Source: UMGS172 sp045651745
GTDB taxonomy: Bacteria; Bacillota; Clostridia; Oscillospirales; Acutalibacteraceae
DNA: 11,951 bases
Assembly (NCBI GenBank): GCA_045651745.1
Contig: JAZRSW010000001.1
Location: forward strand, 1 to 11,951
Direction of reading: 5' to 3'
Part shown: in pieces, positions 1 through 6,035 of the stretch
How positions within the stretch are numbered: position 1 is the first letter of the stretch
Layout of the letters: each line of letters starts with the position of its first letter
The notes under the pieces: model-generated
Seen by the model: the letters and a program-made list of their open reading frames with translations, nothing else
The model's database searches: none
Told to the model about the DNA's origin: nothing
Program-made: the position numbers and the translations under genes

Positions 1-134
1 CATTAGGGTTATACAAAATTACATCGCAACGGCTTATTATTTTAGGTGCATATGCCGTCTTTTTACTTCTTCCTTTTTGTAAAGAAATAACTATAAAAGA
101 TTTTTCTATAAAAAAGGATTCGGAAGATAAATAA
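1..134 (+). CDS. C-terminal end of a membrane protein (5' end outside window)
   Basis: An open frame enters from the left edge in frame 3 and ends at TAA 132-134, giving 43 visible residues. They contain one hydrophobic stretch (LIILGAYAVFLLLPF) followed by a lysine- and aspartate-rich tail ending KKDSEDK, which fits the last transmembrane helix and cytoplasmic tail of an integral membrane protein. It is convergent with the GH32 gene, and a perfect palindrome follows 19 bp after the stop. The visible part is too short to name a family. That it is a real gene rests on composition, the clean convergent layout and the palindrome after the stop. Confidence 0.55.
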   Translation, partial: LGLYKITSQRLIILGAYAVFLLLPFCKEITIKDFSIKKDSEDK

Positions 135-153
135 AAATACATATAAACGTAAT

Positions 154-188
154 AGTCATAACCTCCGGCTAAGTCGGAGGTTATGACT
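154..188. terminator. Palindrome between convergent genes, possible bidirectional terminator
   Basis: A 14-bp perfect inverted repeat (154-167 with 175-188) with a 7-nt loop, GCTAAGT. It lies 19 bp after the plus-strand partial gene and 15 bp after the GH32 stop. There is no good T-tract on either side, so it is not a textbook intrinsic terminator. It may instead stabilise 3' ends or be a copy of a dispersed palindromic repeat. Confidence 0.5.
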
Positions 189-203
189 CAATGTATATAA
201 ATA

Positions 204-1295
204 TCACAACAACGCGGTGTATACTTCTTGCCCTTTGTTTACAAAAACTTCAACAACAAAGCCGTCTGAAAGGATTTTTAAATCATCAATTTTGCCTTCG
301 TATACAATCGGCTTTCGATTAGAACGCTCAATAATAAATCCTTTTTCTGTACGTTTCACACAAGGGTCTTCGTCTTTCAAGAGATGTTGTAATTCCTCAA
401 TAGGATACGCCGTAATTATGCCGTCGCGCAATTTAAGTTCACGCGGGATCGACATGCACCCTATGTCTTTCTCAGCAAAACCTCTGTAACTCCAACCGGG
501 AATCCAAGATATCAATATATTTCTTCCAAGGTGGTCTCTGAAAGCCTGCCCTGCATATTGATCAGGGCCTTTGTCTACCTCAGCAGTATATTTACATATA
601 AACTCACCGTCTTGAAAGTCACCGTACATAACCGAGAAATAATGCCTTTTTTCCAAAGGACAAACCGATGCCGTCAATAAATACATATCATCGGCAGGCA
701 TAAACGACGGACACTCTGCAAATTTACAATCTGCCCACTCGCTCATTACGCCGACATAATCCCACGAAATAAGATTTTCACTTTTATAAAGAAGTAATCG
801 ACCCGCCCTATCCTCTGCATTACCGGTTGCCATAACACAATAATACTCTCCGTTTATATAACAAACGGCATGGTCTCTAAAATCAGGCCCTCCTTTGGCG
901 GGATAGGTACTTATAACGGGATTGCCTGCATACTTGGTAAAAGAAACTCCGTCCGTGGAATATGCAACACTAACCGTTTGTGTGTTATCGGCAGAATGTA
1001 CCGAGGCGTAAATCAAATACAAAACATCGTCTTTAACAATCGCTGTTCCCGACCAACAACCATTATCGTCATATTCCTTGTCGGGATATAATGCAACAGG
1101 CAGTTCTTCCCACTCTAAAAAATCTTTTGTACGCGCATGTCCCCAATGCATCGGTTGTTTCCACGGAATTTCATAATCCGGCGCATGCTGATAGAAAATA
1201 TGATAATAGCCTTGAAAATAAACAAGACCGTTTGGGTCGTTAACCCACCCTTTAAGAGGCCGATAATGATACTTTAATTTTTGCAAGTAGTCCAT
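204..1295 (-). CDS. GH32 beta-fructosidase (sucrose-6-phosphate hydrolase/levanase-like), short C-terminal domain
   Basis: A glycoside hydrolase of family 32, which hydrolyses beta-fructosides such as sucrose, sucrose-6-phosphate or fructan ends with retention. It has 363 residues from the ATG at 1295, chosen because a perfect AGGAGG sits 6 nt upstream; a start 21 nt further out would add MWRRRGT and place that site inside the gene. The catalytic residues are visible: nucleophile D20 in WVNDPNG, transition-state stabiliser D141 in FRDH, and acid/base E194 in AECPSF. The usual RDP motif reads RDH here. There is no signal peptide, so the enzyme is cytoplasmic. Most GH32 enzymes have 430-500 residues; here the beta-sandwich after the propeller is cut to about 65 residues, though its last strands (VVEVFVNKGQEVYTALL) are kept. 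The gene has its own promoter. Substrate cannot be settled; fruK about 1.8 kb away suggests fructose metabolism. Confidence 0.88.
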   Translation of the reverse strand: MDYLQKLKYHYRPLKGWVNDPNGLVYFQGYYHIFYQHAPDYEIPWKQPMHWGHARTKDFLEWEELPVALYPDKEYDDNGCWSGTAIVKDDVLYLIYASVHSADNTQTVSVAYSTDGVSFTKYAGNPVISTYPAKGGPDFRDHAVCYINGEYYCVMATGNAEDRAGRLLLYKSENLISWDYVGVMSEWADCKFAECPSFMPADDMYLLTASVCPLEKRHYFSVMYGDFQDGEFICKYTAEVDKGPDQYAGQAFRDHLGRNILISWIPGWSYRGFAEKDIGCMSIPRELKLRDGIITAYPIEELQHLLKDEDPCVKRTEKGFIIERSNRKPIVYEGKIDDLKILSDGFVVEVFVNKGQEVYTALL

Positions 1296-1301
1296 TGTCC
1301 C

Positions 1302-1307
1302 CCTCCT
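1302..1307 (-). promoter_or_regulatory. Ribosome binding site that fixes the GH32 start
   Basis: AGGAGG on the minus strand, 6 nt from the ATG at 1293-1295. It argues against the longer in-frame start at 1316. Confidence 0.8.
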
Positions 1308-1324
1308 ACGCCACATCTTATTCT

Positions 1325-1353
1325 AATATACCATAAACACCATACAGAATCAA
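1325..1353 (-). promoter_or_regulatory. Sigma-A-type promoter for the GH32 gene
   Basis: Minus strand: -35 TTGATT (1348-1353), 17-nt spacer, -10 TATATT (1325-1330). This places transcription start near 1318, a little over ten bases before the ribosome site. It suggests the GH32 gene is transcribed separately from the upstream yibE/F gene. No catabolite-repression (cre) site was recognised. Confidence 0.55.
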
Positions 1354-1380
1354 TTTTCCAAAAAACGCCTAAACTCTTTA

Positions 1381-2637
1381 TCACATTAAATCCGATTCAT
1401 CAAGTGGCTCAACATAGTATTTATCGCACTTTGGCTCTTTTGCCTTTTTCTTGAGTTTTGGTACTCCCACATAAAGCGCCGCACTGACTACCGCCGTTAA
1501 CGGTATTGCAAGCAGTATACCGATACTGCCAACCAACGCCTGCAACACATCGACAACGATTTTTTCCAAACTGAACATCGTAGCAAGTGAAGAACTATAA
1601 ACCACCTGCAACAGTGTGGTTGATAATTCACAGCCAATGTACGCCAGCACCAAAGTATCTGCCATTGTGCCCATAATATCCCGACCGATGTTCATTCCCG
1701 ATTTAACCAAACCGCTGAATGTGGGGGTTTCAACCTGCTCGTGAAGTTCTTTCAAAGATGATGAAATGGAAACCGCAACGTCCTTAACCGCACCGACAGC
1801 ACCCAAAATTATACCGGCAAAAATTATTCCCTTTAGGTCTATACTCTCAAAATTCCATTTCAACTGCAACATATCCGAGCCGGTAATGCCGTTTAAGTTG
1901 AGAAAATATGACATTATAACAGATAAAACACCCGAAACCACAACACCCGACGTACAACCGATAACCGCGGCAAGCGTTTTCTTGCTGTATCCCTCATTGA
2001 TTAAAAGGCTCATAGCAATAATGTAAACACAGGTTAAAATCGACCATAAATATATATCACCGCCCGACAAAACCGACGGCAAGAATACCAAAAATACCGC
2101 TGCAACTGTAAAACTCAAAGAAATGGCGGTGTTTATGCCCTTTTTGCGACCAAAAATAAGTACAAGCGCTAAAAATAGTCCTAATAAAATCACCAACGGC
2201 AACGAACGGTCAAATGCGTACAAATGCCAGTCGTAATCAAACTCGCTTTCAGCATCATCGGGCACCACAGTTAAAAGCACCTTGTCCCCTAATTTTACCT
2301 CTTTCAATGCATCGGCATCGGTTGCGGCAATACTCTCTAATGCCATCACCGTTTGACCTTTATATTCACCGCTTTTAATTAAAGCTTTAAAAACAATGGT
2401 AATGTCCTGACCGATATTTACCCCGTCAATAATATTGTCAACACGGTCTAAACTGACAATTTCAGTAACCGTAGCACGCGAAGCCCCGTCCTCATATCCG
2501 CCTTGGAACATAGAGGACTTGTCATAAGTTATTTTATTGCCCACAATAAGCAATGCCAACGACACTATAACAGTTATAATATAAAGTATTATCTTTTTCG
2601 TATTATTCTTAAAAAAACTTAAAAATCGGTCAAGCAT
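1381..2637 (-). CDS. YibE/F family membrane protein
   Basis: A polytopic membrane protein of the YibE/F family, whose biochemical role is not firmly established. It has 418 residues from the ATG at 2637, chosen for the SD AGGAGGTG 5 nt upstream. Layout: short cytoplasmic N-terminus, one helix at about 15-34, an extracytoplasmic beta-rich domain at about 50-143 (with the GDKVLL motif), then about seven helices from 146 to 391, and a charged cytoplasmic tail. Family signatures are GAVGAVKDVAVSISSSLKEL (279-298) and GMNIGRDIMGTMADTLVLAY (314-333). Some lineages split it into YibE and YibF; here it is one chain. It is divergent from rnpB, about 107 bp from the RNA's 5' end. No terminator is seen in the 85 bp before GH32, so some read-through into that gene is possible. 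Confidence 0.85.
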   Translation of the reverse strand: MLDRFLSFFKNNTKKIILYIITVIVSLALLIVGNKITYDKSSMFQGGYEDGASRATVTEIVSLDRVDNIIDGVNIGQDITIVFKALIKSGEYKGQTVMALESIAATDADALKEVKLGDKVLLTVVPDDAESEFDYDWHLYAFDRSLPLVILLGLFLALVLIFGRKKGINTAISLSFTVAAVFLVFLPSVLSGGDIYLWSILTCVYIIAMSLLINEGYSKKTLAAVIGCTSGVVVSGVLSVIMSYFLNLNGITGSDMLQLKWNFESIDLKGIIFAGIILGAVGAVKDVAVSISSSLKELHEQVETPTFSGLVKSGMNIGRDIMGTMADTLVLAYIGCELSTTLLQVVYSSSLATMFSLEKIVVDVLQALVGSIGILLAIPLTAVVSAALYVGVPKLKKKAKEPKCDKYYVEPLDESDLM

Positions 2638-2642
2638 ACAAT

Positions 2643-2650
2643 CACCTCCT
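2643..2650 (-). promoter_or_regulatory. Ribosome binding site for yibE/F
   Basis: AGGAGGTG on the minus strand, 5 nt before the ATG at 2635-2637. It excludes the longer in-frame start at 2658, which would put this site inside the coding region. Confidence 0.75.
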
Positions 2651-2656
2651 GAAATC

Positions 2657-2685
2657 ATTTTATCACAAATATACTATCTTTTCAA
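2657..2685 (-). promoter_or_regulatory. Possible promoter for yibE/F
   Basis: Minus strand: -35 TTGAAA (2680-2685), 17-nt spacer, -10 TAAAAT (2657-2662). Start of transcription would fall near 2650, right at the ribosome site, giving a leader of only about 13 nt. The match is good, but the leader is unusually short, so another start further upstream cannot be excluded. Confidence 0.4.
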
Positions 2686-2710
2686 GCAAAGTATATTTTG
2701 TAAAAAATAA

Positions 2711-2739
2711 TTTACATTTATAATAATTTGTGGTACAAT
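2711..2739 (+). promoter_or_regulatory. Promoter of rnpB
   Basis: -35 TTTACA (2711-2716), 17-nt spacer, -10 TACAAT (2734-2739), each 5/6 to the sigma-A consensus. The P1 helix of RNase P RNA begins 6 nt downstream at 2745, exactly where transcription should start. Confidence 0.75.
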
Positions 2740-2744
2740 ACCTC

Positions 2745-3083
2745 TTGCGAGCGAGCCGGACGGCTGCGGGAGGAGAATTCTCCCCTGAGGAAAGTCCGGG
2801 CTTCGCAGGGCAGGATAACGGCTAACGGCCGCCGAGGGTGACCTTAGGGAAAGTGCAACAGAGATATACCGCCGACATTTTGTCGGTAAGGGTGGAAAGG
2901 CGAGGTAAGAGCTCACCGGCTGACGCGAGAGCGTACAGTCCTGTAAACCCTATCCGAAGCAACATCAACTACGGCTATACATTTGCCCGATGTGCCGTGA
3001 AAGATGGCGTGAGCGATACGGCAACGTACCGCCAAGAAAGATAGTCGTCCAAGACAGAACCCGGCTTATAGACTCGGTCGCAA
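2745..3083 (+). ncRNA. rnpB: RNase P RNA (type A)
   Basis: The catalytic RNA of RNase P, which removes the 5' leader of pre-tRNAs together with the RnpA protein. It has the universal conserved core: GAGGAAAGTCCGGGC near the 5' end (P3/P4 region), and AGACAGAACCCGGCTTATAG near the 3' end, whose CCCGG pairs with the 5' strand to make P4. The terminal P1 helix is TTGCGAGCGAG (2745-2755) with CTCGGTCGCAA (3073-3083), 11 positions with one mismatch; these set the ends given here. Length is about 340 nt. Overall layout resembles type A, as in Clostridia and most bacteria, rather than Bacillus type B; I judge this from the core spacing, not a full fold. Open frames on both strands here are shadows of the RNA. 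Confidence 0.95.
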
Positions 3084-3088
3084 AATAA

Positions 3089-3127
3089 AAAAGTGCTTGA
3101 CTTTTTACGTCCAAGCACTTTTATTTT
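3089..3127. terminator. Bidirectional terminator between rnpB and fruK
   Basis: An 11-bp stem (3089-3099 with 3112-3122, core AGTGCTTG/CAAGCACT) with a 12-nt loop. On the plus strand it is followed by a T-rich run up to about 3137; on the minus strand by TTTTATTTTG. It lies just after the P1 helix of rnpB and starts next to the fruK stop, so it can serve both convergent genes. Confidence 0.85.
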
Positions 3128-4027
3128 TTATATTTTTTCTAAAACTTGCAAAATCAAATCTCTGTTTGCTAAGCCAACCGAAAAAGCGGTAGCACTACCA
3201 GAAGCCGTGCCAAGTTTTAACGCATAATCAAAATCTTCAGTTTCAAGATACCCTGCAATAAAGCCTGCAACCATCGAGTCGCCCGCGCCAACAGTATTGA
3301 CAACCTTGCCTGACACTGCATTAACCCGGTGAGTTTTGCCGTTTTCGTCCAAAAGCAACGCTCCGTCTGCACCTAAAGATACCAAAACGTTTTTTGCACC
3401 CATCTGTTGAAGTTTTTTAGCACATTCAACAATGTCATTTTCCTCTGAAACTTCACCAAACAGTCCGCAAAGTTCCTCTAAATTAGGTTTTATCAAAAAC
3501 GGCTTGTGTTTTAAAGCATTGAGCAAATATTCACCCTCGGCATCGAGAACAAATTTCACACCTTTTGGCGAAAGCCTTGCCATAATACTGCCGTAAATAT
3601 CGCTCGGCACGCCTTTGGACACACTACCTGAAAGCACCAATATATCCCCGTTTTGAAGCAGGCTTAAAGACTCATACAACCGTTCAATATCGGCCATTTT
3701 GACTTCGGGACCAACACAGTTTACATCGGTTTCAAAGCCTGAACGCAATTTTACATTTATACGTGACATTCCACTCTCAAGTTTTGTAAATTTAGGTGTG
3801 ACCCAGTCAGATTTTACTCCATTTTCAATTGCCTCACCGACAAAACCTGCAACAAAGCCCAACGCGACCGACGTAACTTGTAACTCACCTAATATTTTTG
3901 AAACATTAATACCTTTTCCGCCGAAACAAATTTCGGCAGTATCGGTTTTATGTATTTTCCCAACAGTAAGATTTTCCACCTGCAAAACGTAGTCAATCGC
4001 AGGGTTTAACGTTAACGTATATATCAT
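3128..4027 (-). CDS. fruK: 1-phosphofructokinase (PfkB family)
   Basis: Cytoplasmic sugar kinase that phosphorylates fructose-1-phosphate with ATP to fructose-1,6-bisphosphate. It has 299 residues, the usual FruK length (about 300-312). It begins MIYTLTLNPAIDYV, the standard FruK N-terminus, with the first PfkB signature GGKGINVS (37-44) and the second NTVGAGDSMVAGF, in which D250 is the catalytic base. A TTG two codons upstream could also start, but the family N-terminus and the ATGA overlap with the agcS stop (4024-4027) favour the ATG at 4027. Translation is probably coupled to agcS. FruK normally sits beside a fructose PTS transporter (fruA) and regulator (fruR); neither is here. The related LacC (tagatose-6-phosphate kinase) is the main alternative name. 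Confidence 0.87.
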   Translation of the reverse strand: MIYTLTLNPAIDYVLQVENLTVGKIHKTDTAEICFGGKGINVSKILGELQVTSVALGFVAGFVGEAIENGVKSDWVTPKFTKLESGMSRINVKLRSGFETDVNCVGPEVKMADIERLYESLSLLQNGDILVLSGSVSKGVPSDIYGSIMARLSPKGVKFVLDAEGEYLLNALKHKPFLIKPNLEELCGLFGEVSEENDIVECAKKLQQMGAKNVLVSLGADGALLLDENGKTHRVNAVSGKVVNTVGAGDSMVAGFIAGYLETEDFDYALKLGTASGSATAFSVGLANRDLILQVLEKI

Positions 4028-5436
4028 TTCCAAAAGTCCGTTTCATCAACTAAACCGATGTCCTTTGCCACAAAGTGAGGGTCTTTGCCTTCCTTTTTCT
4101 GCTTGCAGTAATCATTAAGACATTTTGCTGCAGGATTCATCAAAAGAAGTATAACCGGCATATTAACAAGCACCATTAAACCTTGGGTAAGGTCTGCCAT
4201 ATTCCAGACAAGGCTTGCCGTTGCAACCGAGCCTAAAAAGATTAACACAGTTGCAATAATTCTGAAAATTGTTATACCTGTTTTACCAACCTCACGCTTG
4301 AAAATAAACTTCAAGCAACCCTCACAGTATGCATAGTTTCCTATAAGAGTTGTAAAGCCGAACAATGTCATTGCGACTGCAATAAATATCGGTCCAAAAT
4401 CACCCAAAGTTGCTTTCAAAGCCGATTGCACGTATGTTGCACCCTCGGTCTCGGCATTAAAGCCAATTCCTGAAGATAATACCATAAATGCGGTACAAGT
4501 GCAGATAAGTAAGGTATCAAGGAATACCGAAAGCATCTGTACCAAGCCCTGCTTTGCAGGATGTGAAACATCGGCGGTAGCGGCAGCATTAGGTGCCGAA
4601 CCCATACCGGCTTCGTTAGAATAAAGACCTCTTTTAATTCCTTGCATCATACAAGAGCCTGTAAAACCGCCTAAAATTGCTTTGAAATCAAAAGCATCGG
4701 TAAATATCATTTTAAACATTGTGGGAATCTGCTTAAAGTTAATGCTCAAAACAACTATTGCCACTGCAACATATAAAAATCCCATTAAAGGTACTAAAAC
4801 ACCGGTGATTTTAGAAAGACGTTTAGCACCGCCGATAATAATCACACCGAAAAGCACTGCCAAAACAGTACCAATTATAGCAGAAGTGTATTTCCCGTAA
4901 AATGAAAAAGCCTGGAATGTTGACTGCAGATTATATGACGCCAACATATTGTAACCAACGGCGTATGTAACAATAATTAAAACCGAGAAAATAACACCCA
5001 ACCAGCGTGCTTTTAGTCCATCCTGCATATAAAAGGCAGGACCGCCGTAGCTTGAACCGTCAGGGTTGCGTTTTTTGTATATTTGAGCCAAAGTAGACTC
5101 ACAAATTGCCGAAGCACCACCGATTATAGCGGTTACCCACATCCAGAAAACAGCGCCTGCGCCGCCCATACAAATAGCGGTTGCAACACCGATGATGTTG
5201 CCTGTGCCAACGCGTGAGGCTGTTGAAATCATCAACGCACCAAAAGATGAAATGCTATTTTTGTTTTTCGGTTTTTCACCTACGATTGAAAACGAATCCT
5301 TAATAAGACGTACTTGCGGGAACTTAAACCGCACAGTTAAAATAATACCGCCTAAAAGCAAAATTAACGGAACACACCACGGTTGGTACAACACATTGGT
5401 CACCGCTCCGATTACATTATTAATAACGTCAAGCAT
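4024..5436 (-). CDS. AgcS family sodium (or proton):alanine/glycine symporter
   Basis: An amino-acid carrier of the plasma membrane that imports alanine or glycine with a cation. It has 470 residues with about eleven hydrophobic segments and no signal peptide. Family signatures are clear: STASRVGTGNIIGVATAI (71-88), AGAVFWMWVTAIIG (93-106), GGPAFYMQDG (131-140) and GIKRGLYSNEAGMGSAPNAA about two thirds of the way in. The ATG at 5436 is preceded by AAGGGG about 9 nt upstream. It is the first gene of a two-gene operon with fruK, behind a strong promoter. The pairing of an amino-acid carrier with a fructose-phosphate kinase is not an obvious pathway. Substrate specificity cannot be read from the sequence. 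Confidence 0.92.
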   Translation of the reverse strand: MLDVINNVIGAVTNVLYQPWCVPLILLLGGIILTVRFKFPQVRLIKDSFSIVGEKPKNKNSISSFGALMISTASRVGTGNIIGVATAICMGGAGAVFWMWVTAIIGGASAICESTLAQIYKKRNPDGSSYGGPAFYMQDGLKARWLGVIFSVLIIVTYAVGYNMLASYNLQSTFQAFSFYGKYTSAIIGTVLAVLFGVIIIGGAKRLSKITGVLVPLMGFLYVAVAIVVLSINFKQIPTMFKMIFTDAFDFKAILGGFTGSCMMQGIKRGLYSNEAGMGSAPNAAATADVSHPAKQGLVQMLSVFLDTLLICTCTAFMVLSSGIGFNAETEGATYVQSALKATLGDFGPIFIAVAMTLFGFTTLIGNYAYCEGCLKFIFKREVGKTGITIFRIIATVLIFLGSVATASLVWNMADLTQGLMVLVNMPVILLLMNPAAKCLNDYCKQKKEGKDPHFVAKDIGLVDETDFWK

Positions 5437-5466
5437 ATTCTAAACCCCTTAAAACACATTTTTAAT

Positions 5467-5495
5467 ATTATACACTATTTGCCGCTTTTGTTCAA
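5467..5495 (-). promoter_or_regulatory. Promoter of the agcS-fruK operon
   Basis: Minus strand: -35 TTGAAC (5490-5495), 17-nt spacer, perfect -10 TATAAT (5467-5472). The expected start near 5460 gives a leader of about 24 nt, too short for a glycine riboswitch. Confidence 0.7.
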
Positions 5496-5567
5496 GTAAA
5501 GATTGATTGGAAAACATTAAACGTAAACTTCGCTAATAAAAATTATGAATTAAAACTAAAATAACAC

Positions 5568-5596
5568 TTGATTTTTTTATAGTTACCTATTATAAT
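5568..5596 (+). promoter_or_regulatory. Promoter of tRNA-Ser
   Basis: -35 TTGATT (5568-5573), 17-nt spacer, perfect -10 TATAAT (5591-5596), 22 nt before the mature tRNA 5' end. It is divergent from the agcS promoter; about 72 bp separate the two -35 boxes. Confidence 0.7.
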
Positions 5597-5618
5597 ATTC
5601 GGGTAACATATAAAGTAT

Positions 5619-5710
5619 GGAGAAATCGCGTAGTTGGTCGAGCGCGCACGATTGGAAATCGTGTAACCATTAAAAGTGGTTCGAGGGTTCGAATCCCTCT
5701 TTCTCCGCCA
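5619..5710 (+). tRNA. tRNA-Ser (anticodon GGA)
   Basis: A 92-nt class II tRNA. The acceptor stem GGAGAAA (5619-5625) pairs with TTTCTCC (5700-5706), followed by discriminator G and an encoded CCA (5708-5710). The anticodon arm CACGA-TTGGAAA-TCGTG gives anticodon GGA, which reads serine codons UCC and UCU. The long variable arm (around TAACCATTAAAAGTGGTT) is typical of serine tRNAs. The T arm contains GGTTCGAATCC. On the opposite strand the 3' half reads as a short frame beginning MAEKEGFEPS, a typical false call antisense to tRNAs. Confidence 0.96.
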
Positions 5711-5712
5711 TT

Positions 5713-5746
5713 AAAAAGCACCTACCCAATCGGGTAGGTGTTTTTT
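5713..5746 (+). terminator. Intrinsic terminator of tRNA-Ser
   Basis: Stem CACCTACCC (5719-5727) with GGGTAGGTG (5732-5740), loop AATC, then six Ts (5741-5746). A run of As before the stem can extend the helix. It is the better-preserved copy of a duplicated sequence; the other is at 5910-5945. Confidence 0.9.
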
Positions 5747-5754
5747 AATCGTGA
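5719..5754 (+). repeat. 36-bp direct repeat, copy 1 (contains the tRNA terminator)
   Basis: Matches 5910-5945 at 33 of 36 positions; differences at 5733 (G/A), 5741 (T/C) and 5750 (C/T). The repeat covers the terminator hairpin, T-tract and the following AAT-CGTGA. The copies are 191 bp apart start to start. Confidence 0.85.
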
Positions 5755-5905
5755 GTCACGAGGGTGAGAAGCCTCGGGTTCGTCGAAGCAGTCGCAAACA
5801 CGCGTTAGTGTTTGCGAACTGTGAAGTCTCGAGTACACGAAATTTATCGGGCACCGCCCGTAGCGGTCGATAAATTCGTGAACGCAGAGTATCCCTCCTT
5901 GTCAT
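5750..5905. other. Structured block of unknown function between the two terminator copies
   Basis: About 155 bp, visibly G+C-richer than its AT-rich flanks, with three inverted repeats. First, a palindrome CGTGAGTCACG (5750-5760). Second, a hairpin 5789-5801/5808-5821, core CGCAAACAC/GTGTTTGCG, loop GCGTTA, extended by CAGT/ACTG past one bulged A. Third, a compound hairpin 5836-5880, outer arm CACGAA.TTTATCG/CGATAAATTCGTG with a bulged A and inner arm ACCGC/GCGGT. I recognise no known RNA family or transposon. On the minus strand a 49-codon, arginine-rich frame (5905-5756) reads MTRRDTLRSR... with an AGGAGG lying inside rather than before it; I do not consider it a gene. It may be a small structured RNA ending at the second terminator, or a dispersed palindromic repeat. 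Confidence 0.6.
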
Positions 5906-5909
5906 TACC

Positions 5910-5945
5910 CACCTACCCAATCGAGTAGGTGCTTTTTAATTGTGA
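5910..5945 (+). repeat. 36-bp direct repeat, copy 2 (decayed terminator-like hairpin)
   Basis: Copy of 5719-5754 with three differences. The hairpin keeps CACCTAC/GTAGGTG (5910-5916/5925-5931), but the change at 5924 (G to A) breaks an inner pair, and the T-tract begins with C (CTTTTTAAT). It is still oriented to stop plus-strand transcription, although no known plus-strand gene precedes it apart from the tRNA unit. Confidence 0.8.
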
Positions 5946-5995
5946 TGTTGCGATTAAGCTTGCAAACTATGTTGTGTCCCCAAGAACACAAACAC

Positions 5996-6020
5996 AAAAA
6001 GAAACCCGCTTCTTCTTTTT
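5996..6020 (-). terminator. Weak possible terminator after the GGDEF gene
   Basis: On the minus strand, AAAAAGAA (6020-6013) can pair with TTCTTTTT (6003-5996) around a 9-nt loop GAAGCGGGT, 15 nt downstream of the stop. The helix is AT-only apart from one G-C pair and its T-tract is part of the stem, so activity is doubtful. Nothing else is seen in 5946-6035. Confidence 0.3.
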
Positions 6021-6035
6021 TCACAACCATAAATA

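Noticed and set aside
2674..3044. Open frames of 80 and 68 codons on the two strands
   Set aside because: They lie in the rnpB promoter and RNA, which explain the sequence fully.
5437..5466. Glycine riboswitch upstream of agcS
   Set aside because: The predicted leader is only about 24 nt, far too short for a glycine aptamer.
5671..5712. Short minus-strand frame MAEKEGFEPSNHF
   Set aside because: It is the reverse complement of the tRNA-Ser 3' half, a common source of false gene calls.
5756..5905. 49-codon minus-strand frame within the structured block, beginning MTRRDTLRSR
   Set aside because: Arginine-rich composition and coincidence with three inverted repeats suggest a chance frame over structured DNA. 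The AGGAGG nearby lies inside the frame, after the ATG, so no ribosome site supports the start.
5619..6035. Integration site of a mobile element at the tRNA-Ser 3' end
   Set aside because: No integrase is present and I saw no second copy of the tRNA 3' end; only the terminator is repeated.
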